A DNA stretch of 51,894 nucleotides from Azospirillum brasilense (GCA_003241645.1 QFOX01000007.1:1-51894), one strand, 5' to 3'; positions 25,285-33,644 are shown, counted from the first letter of the stretch. The notes: a model not told the origin generated them from the sequence alone. Made by a program: numbers and translations.

Positions 25285-26592
25285 ATGGATCGTTTACGCA
25301 TTGTCGGCGGCAAGCCGCTTCACGGGAAGATCGTTATCGGCGGTGCGAAGAACGCCGCGCTGCCGCTGCTGTGCGCCGCGCTGCTGACGCATGAGAAGGT
25401 CACGCTCGATAACGTGCCCTACCTTGCCGACGTGACCACCATGGCGAAGCTGCTGGTGCAGCATGGCGCGTCGCTTTCGCTGCGCGATACCTCGCCCGGC
25501 ACGCTGTTCGGCCGCGAATTCCCCGGCCATTACAGCCGCGAAATTTCGCTGCACACGCCCGAGATCATCAACACCACCGCACCGTATGACCTGGTGCGCA
25601 CCATGCGTGCCAGCATCCTCGTGCTAGGCCCGCTGCTGGCCCGCGCCGGTTACGCAAAAATTTCGCTGCCCGGCGGCTGCGCCATTGGTGCCCGGCCGGT
25701 GGACATGCATTTGGCCGCCATGGAAGCGCTCGGCGCGACCATTACGCTGGAAGAAGGCTACGTCATTGCGCAGGCCCCGAAGGACGGGCTGGTGGGTGCC
25801 GAGATCACCTTCGACAAGGTTTCCGTGGGTGCCACCGAGAACGCGGTGATGGCGGCCACGCTGGCGCGCGGCACCACGACCATTCATAACGCGGCGCGCG
25901 AGCCGGAAATTGGCGATCTGTGCCACATGCTCAACTCCATGGGCGCAGATATTTCGGGCATCGACAGTTCGACGCTCACCATCCGCGGCGTCACCGCGCT
26001 TTCCGGCACCAGCTACCGCGTCATTGCCGACCGCATCGAAACCGGCACCTATTTATGCGCCGTGGCGCTGGCCGGGGGCGAGCTGGAACTGCTGGACGCG
26101 CGGGCCGACACGCTCGAAACCACCATCGACGCGCTGCGTGCCATCGGCCTGCATATCGAGGTGCGCGAGGATTCCATCTATGCGCGCCATGAAGGTGGCG
26201 TGCTGAAGCCGCAGCATCTGGTGACCGAGCCGCACCCCGCCTTCCCCACCGACATGCAGGCCCAGCTCATGACCGTGCTGACGCATGCGCTGGGCACCAG
26301 CAGCATTTGCGAAACGATCTTCGAGAACCGCTTCATGCATGTGCCCGAACTGGCGCGCATGGGCGCGAATATCAGCATCGACGGCAACTGCGCTACCATC
26401 CATGGCGGCACGCATTTCAAGGGCGCGCCCGTGATGGCGACCGACCTGCGCGCCAGCGTGTCGCTGGTGATCGCCGCACTGGCGGCCGAGGGCGAAACGA
26501 TCATCTCGCGCATCTACCATCTGGATCGTGGCTACGAACGGCTCGAGGAAAAACTGGCCAATTGCGGCGCGCATATCCAGCGCCTGCGCTAG
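25285..26592 (+). CDS. murA: UDP-N-acetylglucosamine 1-carboxyvinyltransferase
   Basis: A 435-residue enzyme for the first committed step of peptidoglycan synthesis, adding enolpyruvate from phosphoenolpyruvate to UDP-GlcNAc. The active-site lysine K22 (GGAKNAALP) and the catalytic cysteine C132 (LPGGCAIGARP), target of fosfomycin, are both present, so the enzyme should be drug-sensitive in principle. Two EPSP synthase-type halves cover the full length. The ATG directly abuts the dcd stop. Its stop overlaps the convergent second pseudopilin gene by 4 bases. Confidence 0.97.
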   Translation: MDRLRIVGGKPLHGKIVIGGAKNAALPLLCAALLTHEKVTLDNVPYLADVTTMAKLLVQHGASLSLRDTSPGTLFGREFPGHYSREISLHTPEIINTTAPYDLVRTMRASILVLGPLLARAGYAKISLPGGCAIGARPVDMHLAAMEALGATITLEEGYVIAQAPKDGLVGAEITFDKVSVGATENAVMAATLARGTTTIHNAAREPEIGDLCHMLNSMGADISGIDSSTLTIRGVTALSGTSYRVIADRIETGTYLCAVALAGGELELLDARADTLETTIDALRAIGLHIEVREDSIYARHEGGVLKPQHLVTEPHPAFPTDMQAQLMTVLTHALGTSSICETIFENRFMHVPELARMGANISIDGNCATIHGGTHFKGAPVMATDLRASVSLVIAALAAEGETIISRIYHLDRGYERLEEKLANCGAHIQRLR

Positions 26593-27371
26593 ATCCCTGC
26601 GCTAAAGATCAGGTTGCAGCCAATGGTGCTGCTGGTAAGCAGGTACTCGGAAGTCGCATCGGCATCCGTCGTCACGCATTGCGCACCCGAGGCATAGGAA
26701 TGGCGGTAGAACGTGCGCACCTTGCCTTGCGAGGGCTTGCCATCGTCCAGCTTGGTATCGATGTTCCACGCTTCTTCCGGCCGCAGGGCTGGGTTCTCCG
26801 GCGGGTTGACCGTTTGTTGCGCCCCGAAAATGTAGATGTTGTTGTACTGGCCCAGCCACATCACGCCGCCCGTGGCGCTTATGTTTCCCCAATTCTCGAT
26901 GCTGTAGCCCGCATTGCCAAGTTTCGAGCGCGGCGCATTGGTGCCCAGCACCGCGTCCCGCCCCGTGCCGGCGGGCCCGGCAATGCCGGTATACGTGCCT
27001 TCCAGCAGCCCGGCCAGCGTCAGCTGTTTCCAGAACTGGAAATGCTCGGTCGTGGTGTTCGCGGCCGTGCCCACATCGATCAGGCCGCTGCCATTGCCGT
27101 TACAAGTGCCGGTCGCGGCGGCCGTGCCCGCCTGCGCGTTGCAATAGGTCGCGTCCTTGCCCCAGAAGGCGGTGGCGTTCGTCATGTCGCCGGGAACGGC
27201 AAAATATTTGTCGCGAAACGTCTGCGTGGCGGTCACGAAGCGGTTATATTCGGTGCTCACCGCCCGCAGCTCGGCCGCGCGGATCAGGGCCTGCCCCCCA
27301 AGGATGCCGCCCGCCAGCAGGCCGATGATCACCAGCGAAATCGACAATTCGATCAATGAGAATCCGCGCAT
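26589..27371 (-). CDS. Prepilin-type pseudopilin, second copy
   Basis: A 260-residue pseudopilin starting MRGFSLIELSISLVIIGLL, with the same leader logic as the copy at 23.1 kb. Shared segments include GGILGGQALIRAAELRAVS, FRDKYFAVPGDMT, a CNGNGSG turn and EAWNIDTKLDDG, so the two are paralogues with diverged surfaces. GAAAGG about 12 bases upstream favours ATG 27371; an ATG at 27395 is also in frame. It overlaps the end of murA by 4 bases on the opposite strand and is divergent from hisG by 104 bases. Confidence 0.88.
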   Translation of the reverse strand: MRGFSLIELSISLVIIGLLAGGILGGQALIRAAELRAVSTEYNRFVTATQTFRDKYFAVPGDMTNATAFWGKDATYCNAQAGTAAATGTCNGNGSGLIDVGTAANTTTEHFQFWKQLTLAGLLEGTYTGIAGPAGTGRDAVLGTNAPRSKLGNAGYSIENWGNISATGGVMWLGQYNNIYIFGAQQTVNPPENPALRPEEAWNIDTKLDDGKPSQGKVRTFYRHSYASGAQCVTTDADATSEYLLTSSTIGCNLIFSAGI

Positions 27372-27475
27372 ATGCTGGCAGCCTTTCCGATACATGCGGC
27401 GAGTTTAATCAAATTACAGCCTATTCACAAGCTCAGGCTTTACCGCGCCGCCCAGTTGCTGTAAGCACCCAGCCC

Positions 27476-28138
27476 ATGAGCATCACCCTCACAGCCCCGC
27501 TGACACTGGCGATCCCCAAAGGCCGTATCTATGACGAGCTGGAACCGCTGATGGCGCGCGTGGGCATCACGCCCGAGCCGAAATTCTTCGACGAACGCGA
27601 CCGCTCGCTTTCCTTCGGCACGAATATCAAGCAGCTTTCCATCATCCGCGTGCGCAGCTCCGACGTTGCCACGTTTGTGGCCTACGGTGCCGCGCAGCTG
27701 GGTGTGTGCGGCTCCGACATCATGGACGAGCATGCCTACCCGGACATTTACGCACCGCTGGATCTGGGCATCGGCACTTGCCGCCTGAGTGTGGCCGAGC
27801 CCACGCAACTGGCCGAGGGCGACGACCCCGGAAGCTGGACGCATATTCGCGTGGCCACCAAATACCCGCACCTCACCCAGCGCCATTTCGCGGCGCGCGG
27901 CGTGCAGGCTGAATGCATCAAGCTCAGCGGCGCCATGGAACTGGCCCCGGCCATTGGCCTGAGCCAGCGCATTGTCGATCTGGTAAGCAGCGGCGCGACG
28001 CTGAAGGCCAACGGCCTCGTGGAGATCGAGAAGATCATGGATGTGTCGTCGCGCCTTATCGTGCATCGCGGCGCGTTCAAGACCCGCGCGGCCGAGATCG
28101 CGCCCATCATCGCCGCGTTCGAGGAAGCCATCGCATGA
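27476..28138 (+). CDS. hisG: ATP phosphoribosyltransferase, short form
   Basis: A 220-residue HisG_S-type enzyme for the first step of histidine synthesis, joining ATP and PRPP. N-terminal LAIPKGRIYDEL, the VCGSDIMDEH segment, and DLVSSGATLKANGLVEIE for PRPP binding are present. It lacks the C-terminal regulatory domain, so a HisZ partner is expected elsewhere in the genome. ATG 27476 is chosen; the open frame upstream has no support. It overlaps hisD by 4 bases (ATGA), so the two are coupled. Confidence 0.95.
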   Translation: MSITLTAPLTLAIPKGRIYDELEPLMARVGITPEPKFFDERDRSLSFGTNIKQLSIIRVRSSDVATFVAYGAAQLGVCGSDIMDEHAYPDIYAPLDLGIGTCRLSVAEPTQLAEGDDPGSWTHIRVATKYPHLTQRHFAARGVQAECIKLSGAMELAPAIGLSQRIVDLVSSGATLKANGLVEIEKIMDVSSRLIVHRGAFKTRAAEIAPIIAAFEEAIA

Positions 28139-29418
28139 CCGCGCGCCTGCACATCACCGATGCGGATTTTGCAGCAAAGCTTGCCGCCTGCCTGAACACC
28201 CGCCAGAGCGAAGTGAGCGATGTGGCGCCTGTCGTGGCCGAAATGATCGCGCGCGTGCGCCGCGAAGGCGACGCCGCACTGGTGGAATACACCCAGCGCT
28301 TCGACAAGCTGACGGTGGATGCGGCGGGCCTGCGCATCACCGAAGCGGAAATGCAGCAGGCCGAAGCCGCCTGCGATGCCGAAGTGCGTGCCGCGCTGGA
28401 AGTGGCCGCGCAGCGCATTCGCGCCTACCACGAAGCCCAGCGCCCGGAGAATAAACGCTGGGTGGATGCAGCGGGCGTCACGCTCGGCTGGCAATACGCG
28501 CCGCTCGAATCGGTGGGGCTGTATGTGCCCGGCGGCAAAGCCAGCTACCCCAGCTCGGTGCTGATGAACGCCGTGCCCGCCAAGGTCGCAGGCGTGGAAC
28601 GCATCGTCATGGTGGTGCCCACGCCGGGTGGCGTCATCAACCCCGCCATTCTGGTGGCCGCCAAACTCGCCGGGGTGGATGAGATCTACCGCGTGGGCGG
28701 TGCGCAGGCCGTGGCCGCGCTTGCCTATGGCACGCAAACGATTGCCCCGGTGGTGAAGATCGTTGGCCCCGGCAATGCCTACGTGGCCGAAGCGAAGCGC
28801 CAGGTGTTCGGCAAGGTCGGCATGGACACCATCGCCGGTCCGTCGGAAATTCTGGTGGTGGCGGATGCGAAGAACGAGCCGACCTGGATCGCTGCCGACC
28901 TGCTTAGCCAGGCCGAACACGACGAGATGGCCCAATCCATCCTCATCACCAACAGCCCGAATTTCGCCGATGCGGTCGCCGCCGAGATCGAACAGTTGCT
29001 GACCTTACTGCCGCGCGCGGATATCGCCCGCCATTCGTGGCAACAGCACGGCGCCATCATCGTGGTGGACCAGTGGCACGAAGCGTTGCCGATCATCGTC
29101 GCCATCGCGCCGGAGCATCTGGAACTGGCGCTGGACGAGGCCGAAGAACTGGCCCCGAAGGTGCGCAATGCCGGTGCCATCTTCTTGGGCCGCCACACGC
29201 CCGAGGCGATGGGCGACTACCTCGCCGGGCCCAGCCATGTGCTGCCCACCTCGGGCGCGGCGAAGTTCAGCAGCGGCCTTTCGGTGTTCGATTTCCTCAA
29301 CCGCACCAGCCTCATTGGCTGCAACGGCCAGCCCGAACTGCTGCGCGCCGCCGCCACGCTGGCGGATGCCGAGGGCCTGCCTGCCCACGCACTCAGCCTG
29401 CGCCTGCGGCTGAAGTAA
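28135..29418 (+). CDS. hisD: Histidinol dehydrogenase
   Basis: A 427-residue zinc enzyme that oxidises L-histidinol to L-histidine in two NAD-dependent steps. Characteristic stretches are LYVPGGKASYPSSVLM, VGGAQAVAALAYGT, IAGPSEILVVAD, a SQAEHDEMA segment with zinc ligands, and GPSHVLPTSGAAKFSSGLSV. Length is normal. It is coupled to hisG by the 4-base overlap and is followed after 41 bases by the UPF0262 gene. Confidence 0.97.
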   Translation: MTARLHITDADFAAKLAACLNTRQSEVSDVAPVVAEMIARVRREGDAALVEYTQRFDKLTVDAAGLRITEAEMQQAEAACDAEVRAALEVAAQRIRAYHEAQRPENKRWVDAAGVTLGWQYAPLESVGLYVPGGKASYPSSVLMNAVPAKVAGVERIVMVVPTPGGVINPAILVAAKLAGVDEIYRVGGAQAVAALAYGTQTIAPVVKIVGPGNAYVAEAKRQVFGKVGMDTIAGPSEILVVADAKNEPTWIAADLLSQAEHDEMAQSILITNSPNFADAVAAEIEQLLTLLPRADIARHSWQQHGAIIVVDQWHEALPIIVAIAPEHLELALDEAEELAPKVRNAGAIFLGRHTPEAMGDYLAGPSHVLPTSGAAKFSSGLSVFDFLNRTSLIGCNGQPELLRAAATLADAEGLPAHALSLRLRLK

Positions 29419-29459
29419 GCACATCTTGCGGCGCAGCAAAAACTGCGTATCCTAGGCGC

Positions 29460-29945
29460 ATGAGCGATCCCTTCCATACCGACCGCATCGCGGCGATCAC
29501 GCTGGACGATGCCAGCATCATCCGCCGCACGCCGGAAGTGGAACACGAACGCCGCGTGGCCATCGCCGATCTGCTGGACGAGAATGCCGCGCAGCTGCAG
29601 GGCGAATTCGCGCAGCATCAGGGGCCCTACGCACTGTTCATTTCCGTGCGCGACGGGCGGCTTTCGCTGCGCTTCACCGACAGTGCGCAACGCACGGCGC
29701 TGGTGGCGGTGCCGCTGCCGCCGTTTCGCGGCATCATCAAAGACTACTTCCTGATGTGCGAAGGCTATTACGAGGCCATCAAACGCGGCACCATCGACAA
29801 GATCCAGACCATGGATATGGCGCGCCGTGCCGTGCATAACGAAGGCTCCGACCTGCTGCGCGAGCAGCTGGCCCATGCGCTGGCGCTGGATGAAGGCACC
29901 GCCCGCCGCCTGTTCACGCTCATATGCGTGTTACACATTAAATGA
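29460..29945 (+). CDS. UPF0262 family protein
   Basis: A 161-residue cytosolic protein of the UPF0262 family, which is largely limited to alphaproteobacteria and often follows hisD. Family segments are RRTPEVEHERRVAIADLL, FRGIIKDYFLMCEGYYEAI and DMARRAVHNEGSDLL. Function is unknown. The ATG at 29460 is 41 bases after hisD. A palindromic repeat region separates it from infA. Confidence 0.88.
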   Translation: MSDPFHTDRIAAITLDDASIIRRTPEVEHERRVAIADLLDENAAQLQGEFAQHQGPYALFISVRDGRLSLRFTDSAQRTALVAVPLPPFRGIIKDYFLMCEGYYEAIKRGTIDKIQTMDMARRAVHNEGSDLLREQLAHALALDEGTARRLFTLICVLHIK

Positions 29946-29963
29946 TTCAGTTGCGCGGCGTTG

Positions 29964-30058
29964 CCGCGTTGAAGGGGGGCGGTGCCACCCCCTTACGCGC
30001 GTTGCACTCGCTATCCCCCCTCGCCCTTCGGGCTACGCACCGGCTGCATCAGCGCTGC
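29964..30058. repeat. Intergenic palindromic repeat, copy upstream of infA
   Basis: The 259 bases between UPF0262 and infA contain GGGGGGCGG...CCACCCCCTTACGC, then CTCGCTATCCCCCCTCGCC and a CCTTCGGG hairpin. A closely related arrangement lies downstream of infA (30446-30534). The rest of the gap holds no gene that I can support. Confidence 0.65.
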
Positions 30059-30160
30059 GAGGATACGGCGCGAGGGCAGGAGCCCGAGCCAGCCATGAGC
30101 CCGCGCAGCGGCGCGGAGGCATCGCACAGCACGTGCGATCTGCCGGAGCAACCAAAGGTA

Positions 30161-30189
30161 AGGATTCAGTTGCACAGCACCTGAATCCT
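30161..30189 (+). terminator. Hairpin just upstream of infA
   Basis: AGGATTCAG pairs perfectly with CTGAATCCT around an 11-base loop, ending 15 bases before the infA start. A second partial ATTCAGTTGC lies at 29943-29952, giving a small direct repeat. It could be a leader hairpin or a terminator for UPF0262; there is no U-run. Confidence 0.4.
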
Positions 30190-30204
30190 GCTATAAGCCC
30201 CGCC

Positions 30205-30423
30205 ATGACCAAAGAAGACCTACTCGAATTCAAAGGCATCGTTGCCGAAGTTCTGCCCAACACCATGTTCAAGGTGAAGCTGGAGAACGGGCACGAAGTG
30301 CTGGCCCATGCCTCTGGCTCCATGCGCAAGAACCGCATCCGCGTGCTGGCGGGCGATAAGGTAACGGTGGAAATGACCCCGTACGACCTTTCCAAAGGCC
30401 GCATCAAATTCCGCGAGAAATAG
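30205..30423 (+). CDS. infA: Translation initiation factor IF-1
   Basis: A 72-residue S1/OB-fold protein that binds the ribosomal A site during initiation with IF-2 and IF-3. The sequence is the canonical short IF-1, with EFKGIVAEVLPNTMFKVKL, an ENGHEVLAHASG segment, and the closing KGRIKFREK. The start at 30205 matches the family. It is flanked on both sides by the same palindromic repeat type. Confidence 0.98.
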   Translation: MTKEDLLEFKGIVAEVLPNTMFKVKLENGHEVLAHASGSMRKNRIRVLAGDKVTVEMTPYDLSKGRIKFREK

Positions 30424-30445
30424 CCATGAGCGCGCTTACGCGCGC

Positions 30446-30534
30446 GAAGGGGGGCGCAAGCCCACCCCCTTACGCTGCTTCGCAGCTATCCCCCCTCGCG
30501 CGGCGGCTCGGCCTTGCGGCCTACGCATACGTTG
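30446..30534. repeat. Intergenic palindromic repeat, copy downstream of infA
   Basis: GAAGGGGGGCG...CCCACCCCCTTACGC is followed by GCTATCCCCCCTCGC and a GCCTTGCGGC hairpin, the same layout as 29964-30058. It fills the gap between infA and maf. Confidence 0.65.
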
Positions 30535-30555
30535 CATGCATGACGAGGTAACCGT

Positions 30556-31146
30556 ATGAGTGCTTCCCTCATCCTTGCCTCCGCCTCACCGCGCAGGCTC
30601 GAGCTTCTGAAGCAGCTTGGCATTACGCCCAGCGCCATTATCCCGGCCGATATCGATGAATCTGCCCTGCCCCGCGAGCTACCCGCTGTGTATGTGCAAC
30701 GCATTGCCGAAGCGAAGGCGCGCATCGTCGCGGCACAACACCCCGCCGATACCGTGCTTGCGGCCGACACCACCGTGGCCGTGGGCCGCCGCATTCTGCA
30801 AAAGGCCGAGAATGAAACGGAAGCACGGCGCTTTCTTGCGTTGTTGTCGGGGCGCCGACATCGCACGCTCACCTGCGTGGCCGTGGTGCAGCAGGGCATG
30901 CTGCGCAGCAAAACGGTGAGTACCGTGGTGCAATTCAAGCGCCTCAGCCCGCAGGAGATCGATGCATATATCGCAAGCGGCGAATGGCAGGGTAAAGCCG
31001 GTGGCTACGCCATCCAAGGTTTAGCGGCTGCGTTCATCCCCTTCATTTCAGGTTCGTTCAGCAACGTGGTGGGCCTGCCCCTACACGAAACAGCGCAATT
31101 ATTGAAGGGGACCTTGTCCCCTACCGCCGGGCATAGCCCGGCGTGA
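30556..31146 (+). CDS. maf: Maf-type nucleotide pyrophosphatase
   Basis: A 196-residue Maf/Ham1-fold protein that hydrolyses non-canonical or specific nucleoside triphosphates and can delay septation when overproduced. Motifs are ILASASPRRLELLKQLG at the N-terminus, VLAADTTVAVG in the centre, and GEWQGKAGGYAIQGLA with the conserved Gly-rich turn. GAGGT upstream supports ATG 30556. The last residues (GTLSPTAGHSPA) and the stop codon are encoded by palindromic repeat DNA at 31107-31142, so the natural C-terminus has probably been replaced. Confidence 0.92.
   Translation: MSASLILASASPRRLELLKQLGITPSAIIPADIDESALPRELPAVYVQRIAEAKARIVAAQHPADTVLAADTTVAVGRRILQKAENETEARRFLALLSGRRHRTLTCVAVVQQGMLRSKTVSTVVQFKRLSPQEIDAYIASGEWQGKAGGYAIQGLAAAFIPFISGSFSNVVGLPLHETAQLLKGTLSPTAGHSPA
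31107..31142. repeat. Twin hairpin repeat at the end of maf
   Basis: GGGGAC-CTT-GTCCCC (31107-31121) is followed by GCCGGGC-ATA-GCCCGGC (31126-31142). Both stems are perfect. The second is a REP-like unit that lies inside the last codons of maf and may end its transcript. Confidence 0.75.
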
Positions 31147-31195
31147 CCCCTGCCGCTAACGCGGCTCGCGCAGCTACGGCGCTACGCAGGTATCC

Positions 31196-31552
31196 TTAAT
31201 CCGTGGGCAATAAACCACCCAACTTCTTACCCGCCAGAATATGCACATGGAAATGGTGCACACTCTGCCCCGCGCTTTCGCCGTTGTTGGTGATGAGGCG
31301 ATACTCATGCACGCCAAGCTGCTGCGCCACCGCGCGCACGGCCTTGAAGAAGCCAACGATCTGCGCGTCGCCCGCGCGGTTCAGGAAATCATCGTAATGC
31401 GTGTACGCGCCTTTGGGAATCACCAGCACATGGGTGGGGGCGCTGGGTGCAATATCGGGGAAGGCAACGGCGTAGTCATCTTCATAGAGTGTCTTCGCGG
31501 GGATCTCGCCACGCAGGATCTTGGCAAACACATTGTTCGTATCGTAGCTCAC
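31196..31552 (-). CDS. HIT family protein (HinT-like)
   Basis: A 118-residue histidine-triad nucleotide hydrolase/transferase. The triad HHFHVHILAG has His100, His102 and His104, preceded by NNGESAGQSV as in HinT. Such proteins hydrolyse adenosine phosphoramidates. Its start overlaps the hisE stop by 4 bases, so it is the last gene of the minus-strand his operon. This hisE-HIT linkage occurs in other alphaproteobacteria. Confidence 0.94.
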   Translation of the reverse strand: MSYDTNNVFAKILRGEIPAKTLYEDDYAVAFPDIAPSAPTHVLVIPKGAYTHYDDFLNRAGDAQIVGFFKAVRAVAQQLGVHEYRLITNNGESAGQSVHHFHVHILAGKKLGGLLPTD

Positions 31553-31887
31553 GCCACGACCTTTTTGCTGCGGGCTTTTTTCTCGGCGATGCCGCTGATG
31601 CCCTCGCGGCGCGCCAGCTCACCCATCACATCCGCCGGGCTTACGCCATGCGACTGCCACAGCACCAGCAGGTGGAACAGCAGGTCGGCGCTTTCCGACA
31701 CCACCTCATCGCGTTTGCCGCGTGCCGAGGCAATGGCCACTTCCACCGCCTCCTCGCCCACTTTTTTGCCCGCGCGCTCGGGGCCCTTGCTCAGCAGCTT
31801 GGCCACGTAGCTGGATTCCGCGTCGGCCACGGCGGCGCGCTGCGCGATCACGGCGGAGAGTTTCTCTAACTGTTCGAACATGCTCAT
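31549..31887 (-). CDS. hisE: Phosphoribosyl-ATP diphosphatase
   Basis: A 112-residue MazG-like enzyme that removes pyrophosphate from phosphoribosyl-ATP, the second step of histidine synthesis. KVGEEAVEVAIASARG carries the metal-binding glutamates, with ESADLLFHLLVLW following. The C-terminus is a Lys/Arg/Ala-rich tail. It overlaps hisF and the HIT gene by 4 bases each. The HisI cyclohydrolase is not in the window. Confidence 0.95.
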   Translation of the reverse strand: MSMFEQLEKLSAVIAQRAAVADAESSYVAKLLSKGPERAGKKVGEEAVEVAIASARGKRDEVVSESADLLFHLLVLWQSHGVSPADVMGELARREGISGIAEKKARSKKVVA

Positions 31888-32651
31888 GCCACCTGTCTTA
31901 CCGCAATCGCGGCGTCGTTCAAATAGTCTTTCACCTGCGCGATGGTGAACTGCGCGAAATGGAACACGCTGGCCGCGAGCAATCCGGTTGCCCCGGCACG
32001 CGCACCTGCCGCAAAATCCTCGAGGCTACCAACGCCACCCGAAGCGATAAGGGGCACCGAGGTGCGCGCCGAAATGCTGCGCAGCAAATCCACGTCGTAG
32101 CCGTTCTTGGCGCCGTCGCGGTCCATGCTGGTCACCAGCAATTCACCGGCACCCAGCCGCTGCATGCGCACCGCCCATTCCACCGCGTCGATGCCGGTGG
32201 GGTTGCGCCCGCCATGGGTGAAGATCTCCCACTTGCCGGGTGCAACATTTTTCGCGTCGATGGCGACGACGATGCATTGGCTGCCGAATTTCTCGGCCGC
32301 TTCCGCCACGAATTCCGGGCGCTTCACCGCCGCGGAATTAATGCTGACCTTGTCGGCCCCGGCCAGCAGCAGGCTGCGAATATCGGCCACTTCGCGCACG
32401 CCACCGCCCACGGTGAACGGCATGAAGCAGCGGCTGGCCACGCGGTCCACCATGTCGAGCAGCAGGCCGCGATTGTCGGACGTGGCGGTGATATCAAGGA
32501 AGCAAAGCTCGTCGGCGCCTTGCGCGTCATAGACCGTGGCCTGTTCCACGGGGTCGCCCGCATCCACCAGGTTGACGAAATTCACGCCCTTCACCACGCG
32601 GCCACCAGCCACATCAAGGCAAGGAATGATTCTTACTGGAAATGCCGCCAC
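31884..32651 (-). CDS. hisF: Imidazole glycerol phosphate synthase, cyclase subunit
   Basis: A 255-residue TIM-barrel enzyme that works with HisH to make imidazole glycerol phosphate and AICAR. N-terminal RIIPCLDVAGGRVVKGVNF carries the catalytic Asp, and FTVGGGVREVADIRSLLLAG and LIASGGVGSLEDF are phosphate-binding loops. The start codon is GTG at 32651-32649, sharing its first base with the TAG stop of the small upstream gene (TAGTG). It is therefore directly coupled to that gene and not to hisA. Confidence 0.95.
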   Translation of the reverse strand: MAAFPVRIIPCLDVAGGRVVKGVNFVNLVDAGDPVEQATVYDAQGADELCFLDITATSDNRGLLLDMVDRVASRCFMPFTVGGGVREVADIRSLLLAGADKVSINSAAVKRPEFVAEAAEKFGSQCIVVAIDAKNVAPGKWEIFTHGGRNPTGIDAVEWAVRMQRLGAGELLVTSMDRDGAKNGYDVDLLRSISARTSVPLIASGGVGSLEDFAAGARAGATGLLAASVFHFAQFTIAQVKDYLNDAAIAVRQVA

Positions 32652-32905
32652 TATTTACCTACACAACAGATATCTTGAAAAATCAGTATTATTGAGAAAA
32701 TGGAAGCCACTACTCCAGTAATTTTAATTAGGTTCACCGTTGTTCTGAAAGCATGAGATGCTTCCTTACTACTTTTGAACAAAATATACGTAGTGCTAAT
32801 GATTATGCATACGGCAGCAACATGAATGAGCGGACTACCTACGCTTATGAAAAATACAACGGTACTCAGAATATTTAGTACCAAAGCTATTCGTAAAGCA
32901 ATCAC
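32651..32905 (-). CDS. Small AT-rich membrane protein inserted in the his operon
   Basis: An 84-residue hydrophobic protein with about three membrane segments (IALRIALVLNILSTVVFFIS near the start, IHVAAVCIIISTTYILF in the middle, ITGVVASIFSIILIFQ at the end). I do not recognise it. It is strikingly AT-rich between two GC-rich his genes. Its ATG overlaps the hisA stop by 4 bases and its stop TAG overlaps the hisF GTG by one base, so translation is coupled on both sides. No repeat or mobile-element end is seen at its borders. The composition suggests transfer; the neat junctions suggest it is expressed. Confidence 0.68.
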   Translation of the reverse strand: MIALRIALVLNILSTVVFFISVGSPLIHVAAVCIIISTTYILFKSSKEASHAFRTTVNLIKITGVVASIFSIILIFQDICCVGK

Positions 32906-33630
32906 GCTTTACCCACCAACTGCAACGCCGCTTTGGGATCGATCGTTTTTTCGTACAGCGCGCGGCCAAGGATGATGCCATCGATGCCGGAATCGCGGCG
33001 GGCCGTTACATCGGCAATGTCGCGCAGCGTACTCATGCCGCCGGAGAGAATGACCGGAATGGAAATCGCTTCGGCAAGCGCGGCGGTTTCCTCCACGTTC
33101 GGGCCCGCCAGCGTGCCGTCGCGCGCAATATCGGTGTAGATGATGGCGGCAACGCCCGCATCCTCGAACAGGCGGGCCAGATCCACCGCGCGTGTGGTCG
33201 AGGTTTCGACCCAGCCTTCGGTGGCGACCATGCCCGCTTTCGCATCGATGCCCACCGCCACGCGGCCGGGATAGGCGCGCGCGGCTTCCTTCACCAGCGC
33301 CGGGTCTTTCAGCGCAATGGTGCCGAGGATGACACGGGCAATGCCCGCTTCCAGCCACGCATCGATACCGGCGCGGGTACGAATGCCGCCGCCCAGCTGC
33401 ACGGGAATGCTCAGCTGCGACAGGATCGATTCCACCGCCGGGCGGTTCACCAGCGAGCCGCTGACCGCGCCGTTGAGATCCACCACGTGCAGGTATTCAA
33501 ACCCCATCTCGGCGAAGGCCTTGGCCTGCGCGGCGGGGTCGGTGTTGTAGACGGTGGCCTTGTCCATGTCGCCTTTCAGCAGGCGCACGCACTGGCCGTC
33601 TTTCAGGTCGATGGCGGGGTAGAGTTTCAT
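32902..33630 (-). CDS. hisA: Phosphoribosylformimino-AICAR ribotide isomerase
   Basis: A 242-residue TIM-barrel isomerase, the fourth step of histidine synthesis. N-terminal LYPAIDLKDGQCVRLLKG carries the catalytic Asp; VQLGGGIRTRAGIDAWLEAG and ILSGGMSTLRDI are the phosphate loops. The start at ATG 33630 fits the family; the open frame continues upstream without support. It overlaps the small membrane-protein gene by 4 bases downstream and follows the GNAT gene after 127 bases. Confidence 0.95.
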   Translation of the reverse strand: MKLYPAIDLKDGQCVRLLKGDMDKATVYNTDPAAQAKAFAEMGFEYLHVVDLNGAVSGSLVNRPAVESILSQLSIPVQLGGGIRTRAGIDAWLEAGIARVILGTIALKDPALVKEAARAYPGRVAVGIDAKAGMVATEGWVETSTTRAVDLARLFEDAGVAAIIYTDIARDGTLAGPNVEETAALAEAISIPVILSGGMSTLRDIADVTARRDSGIDGIILGRALYEKTIDPKAALQLVGKA

Positions 33631-33644
33631 ACGGAAATACTCTG

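Noticed and set aside
29946..30204. Short frames in the gap between UPF0262 and infA
   Set aside because: They run through the palindromic repeats and have no homology that I can see.
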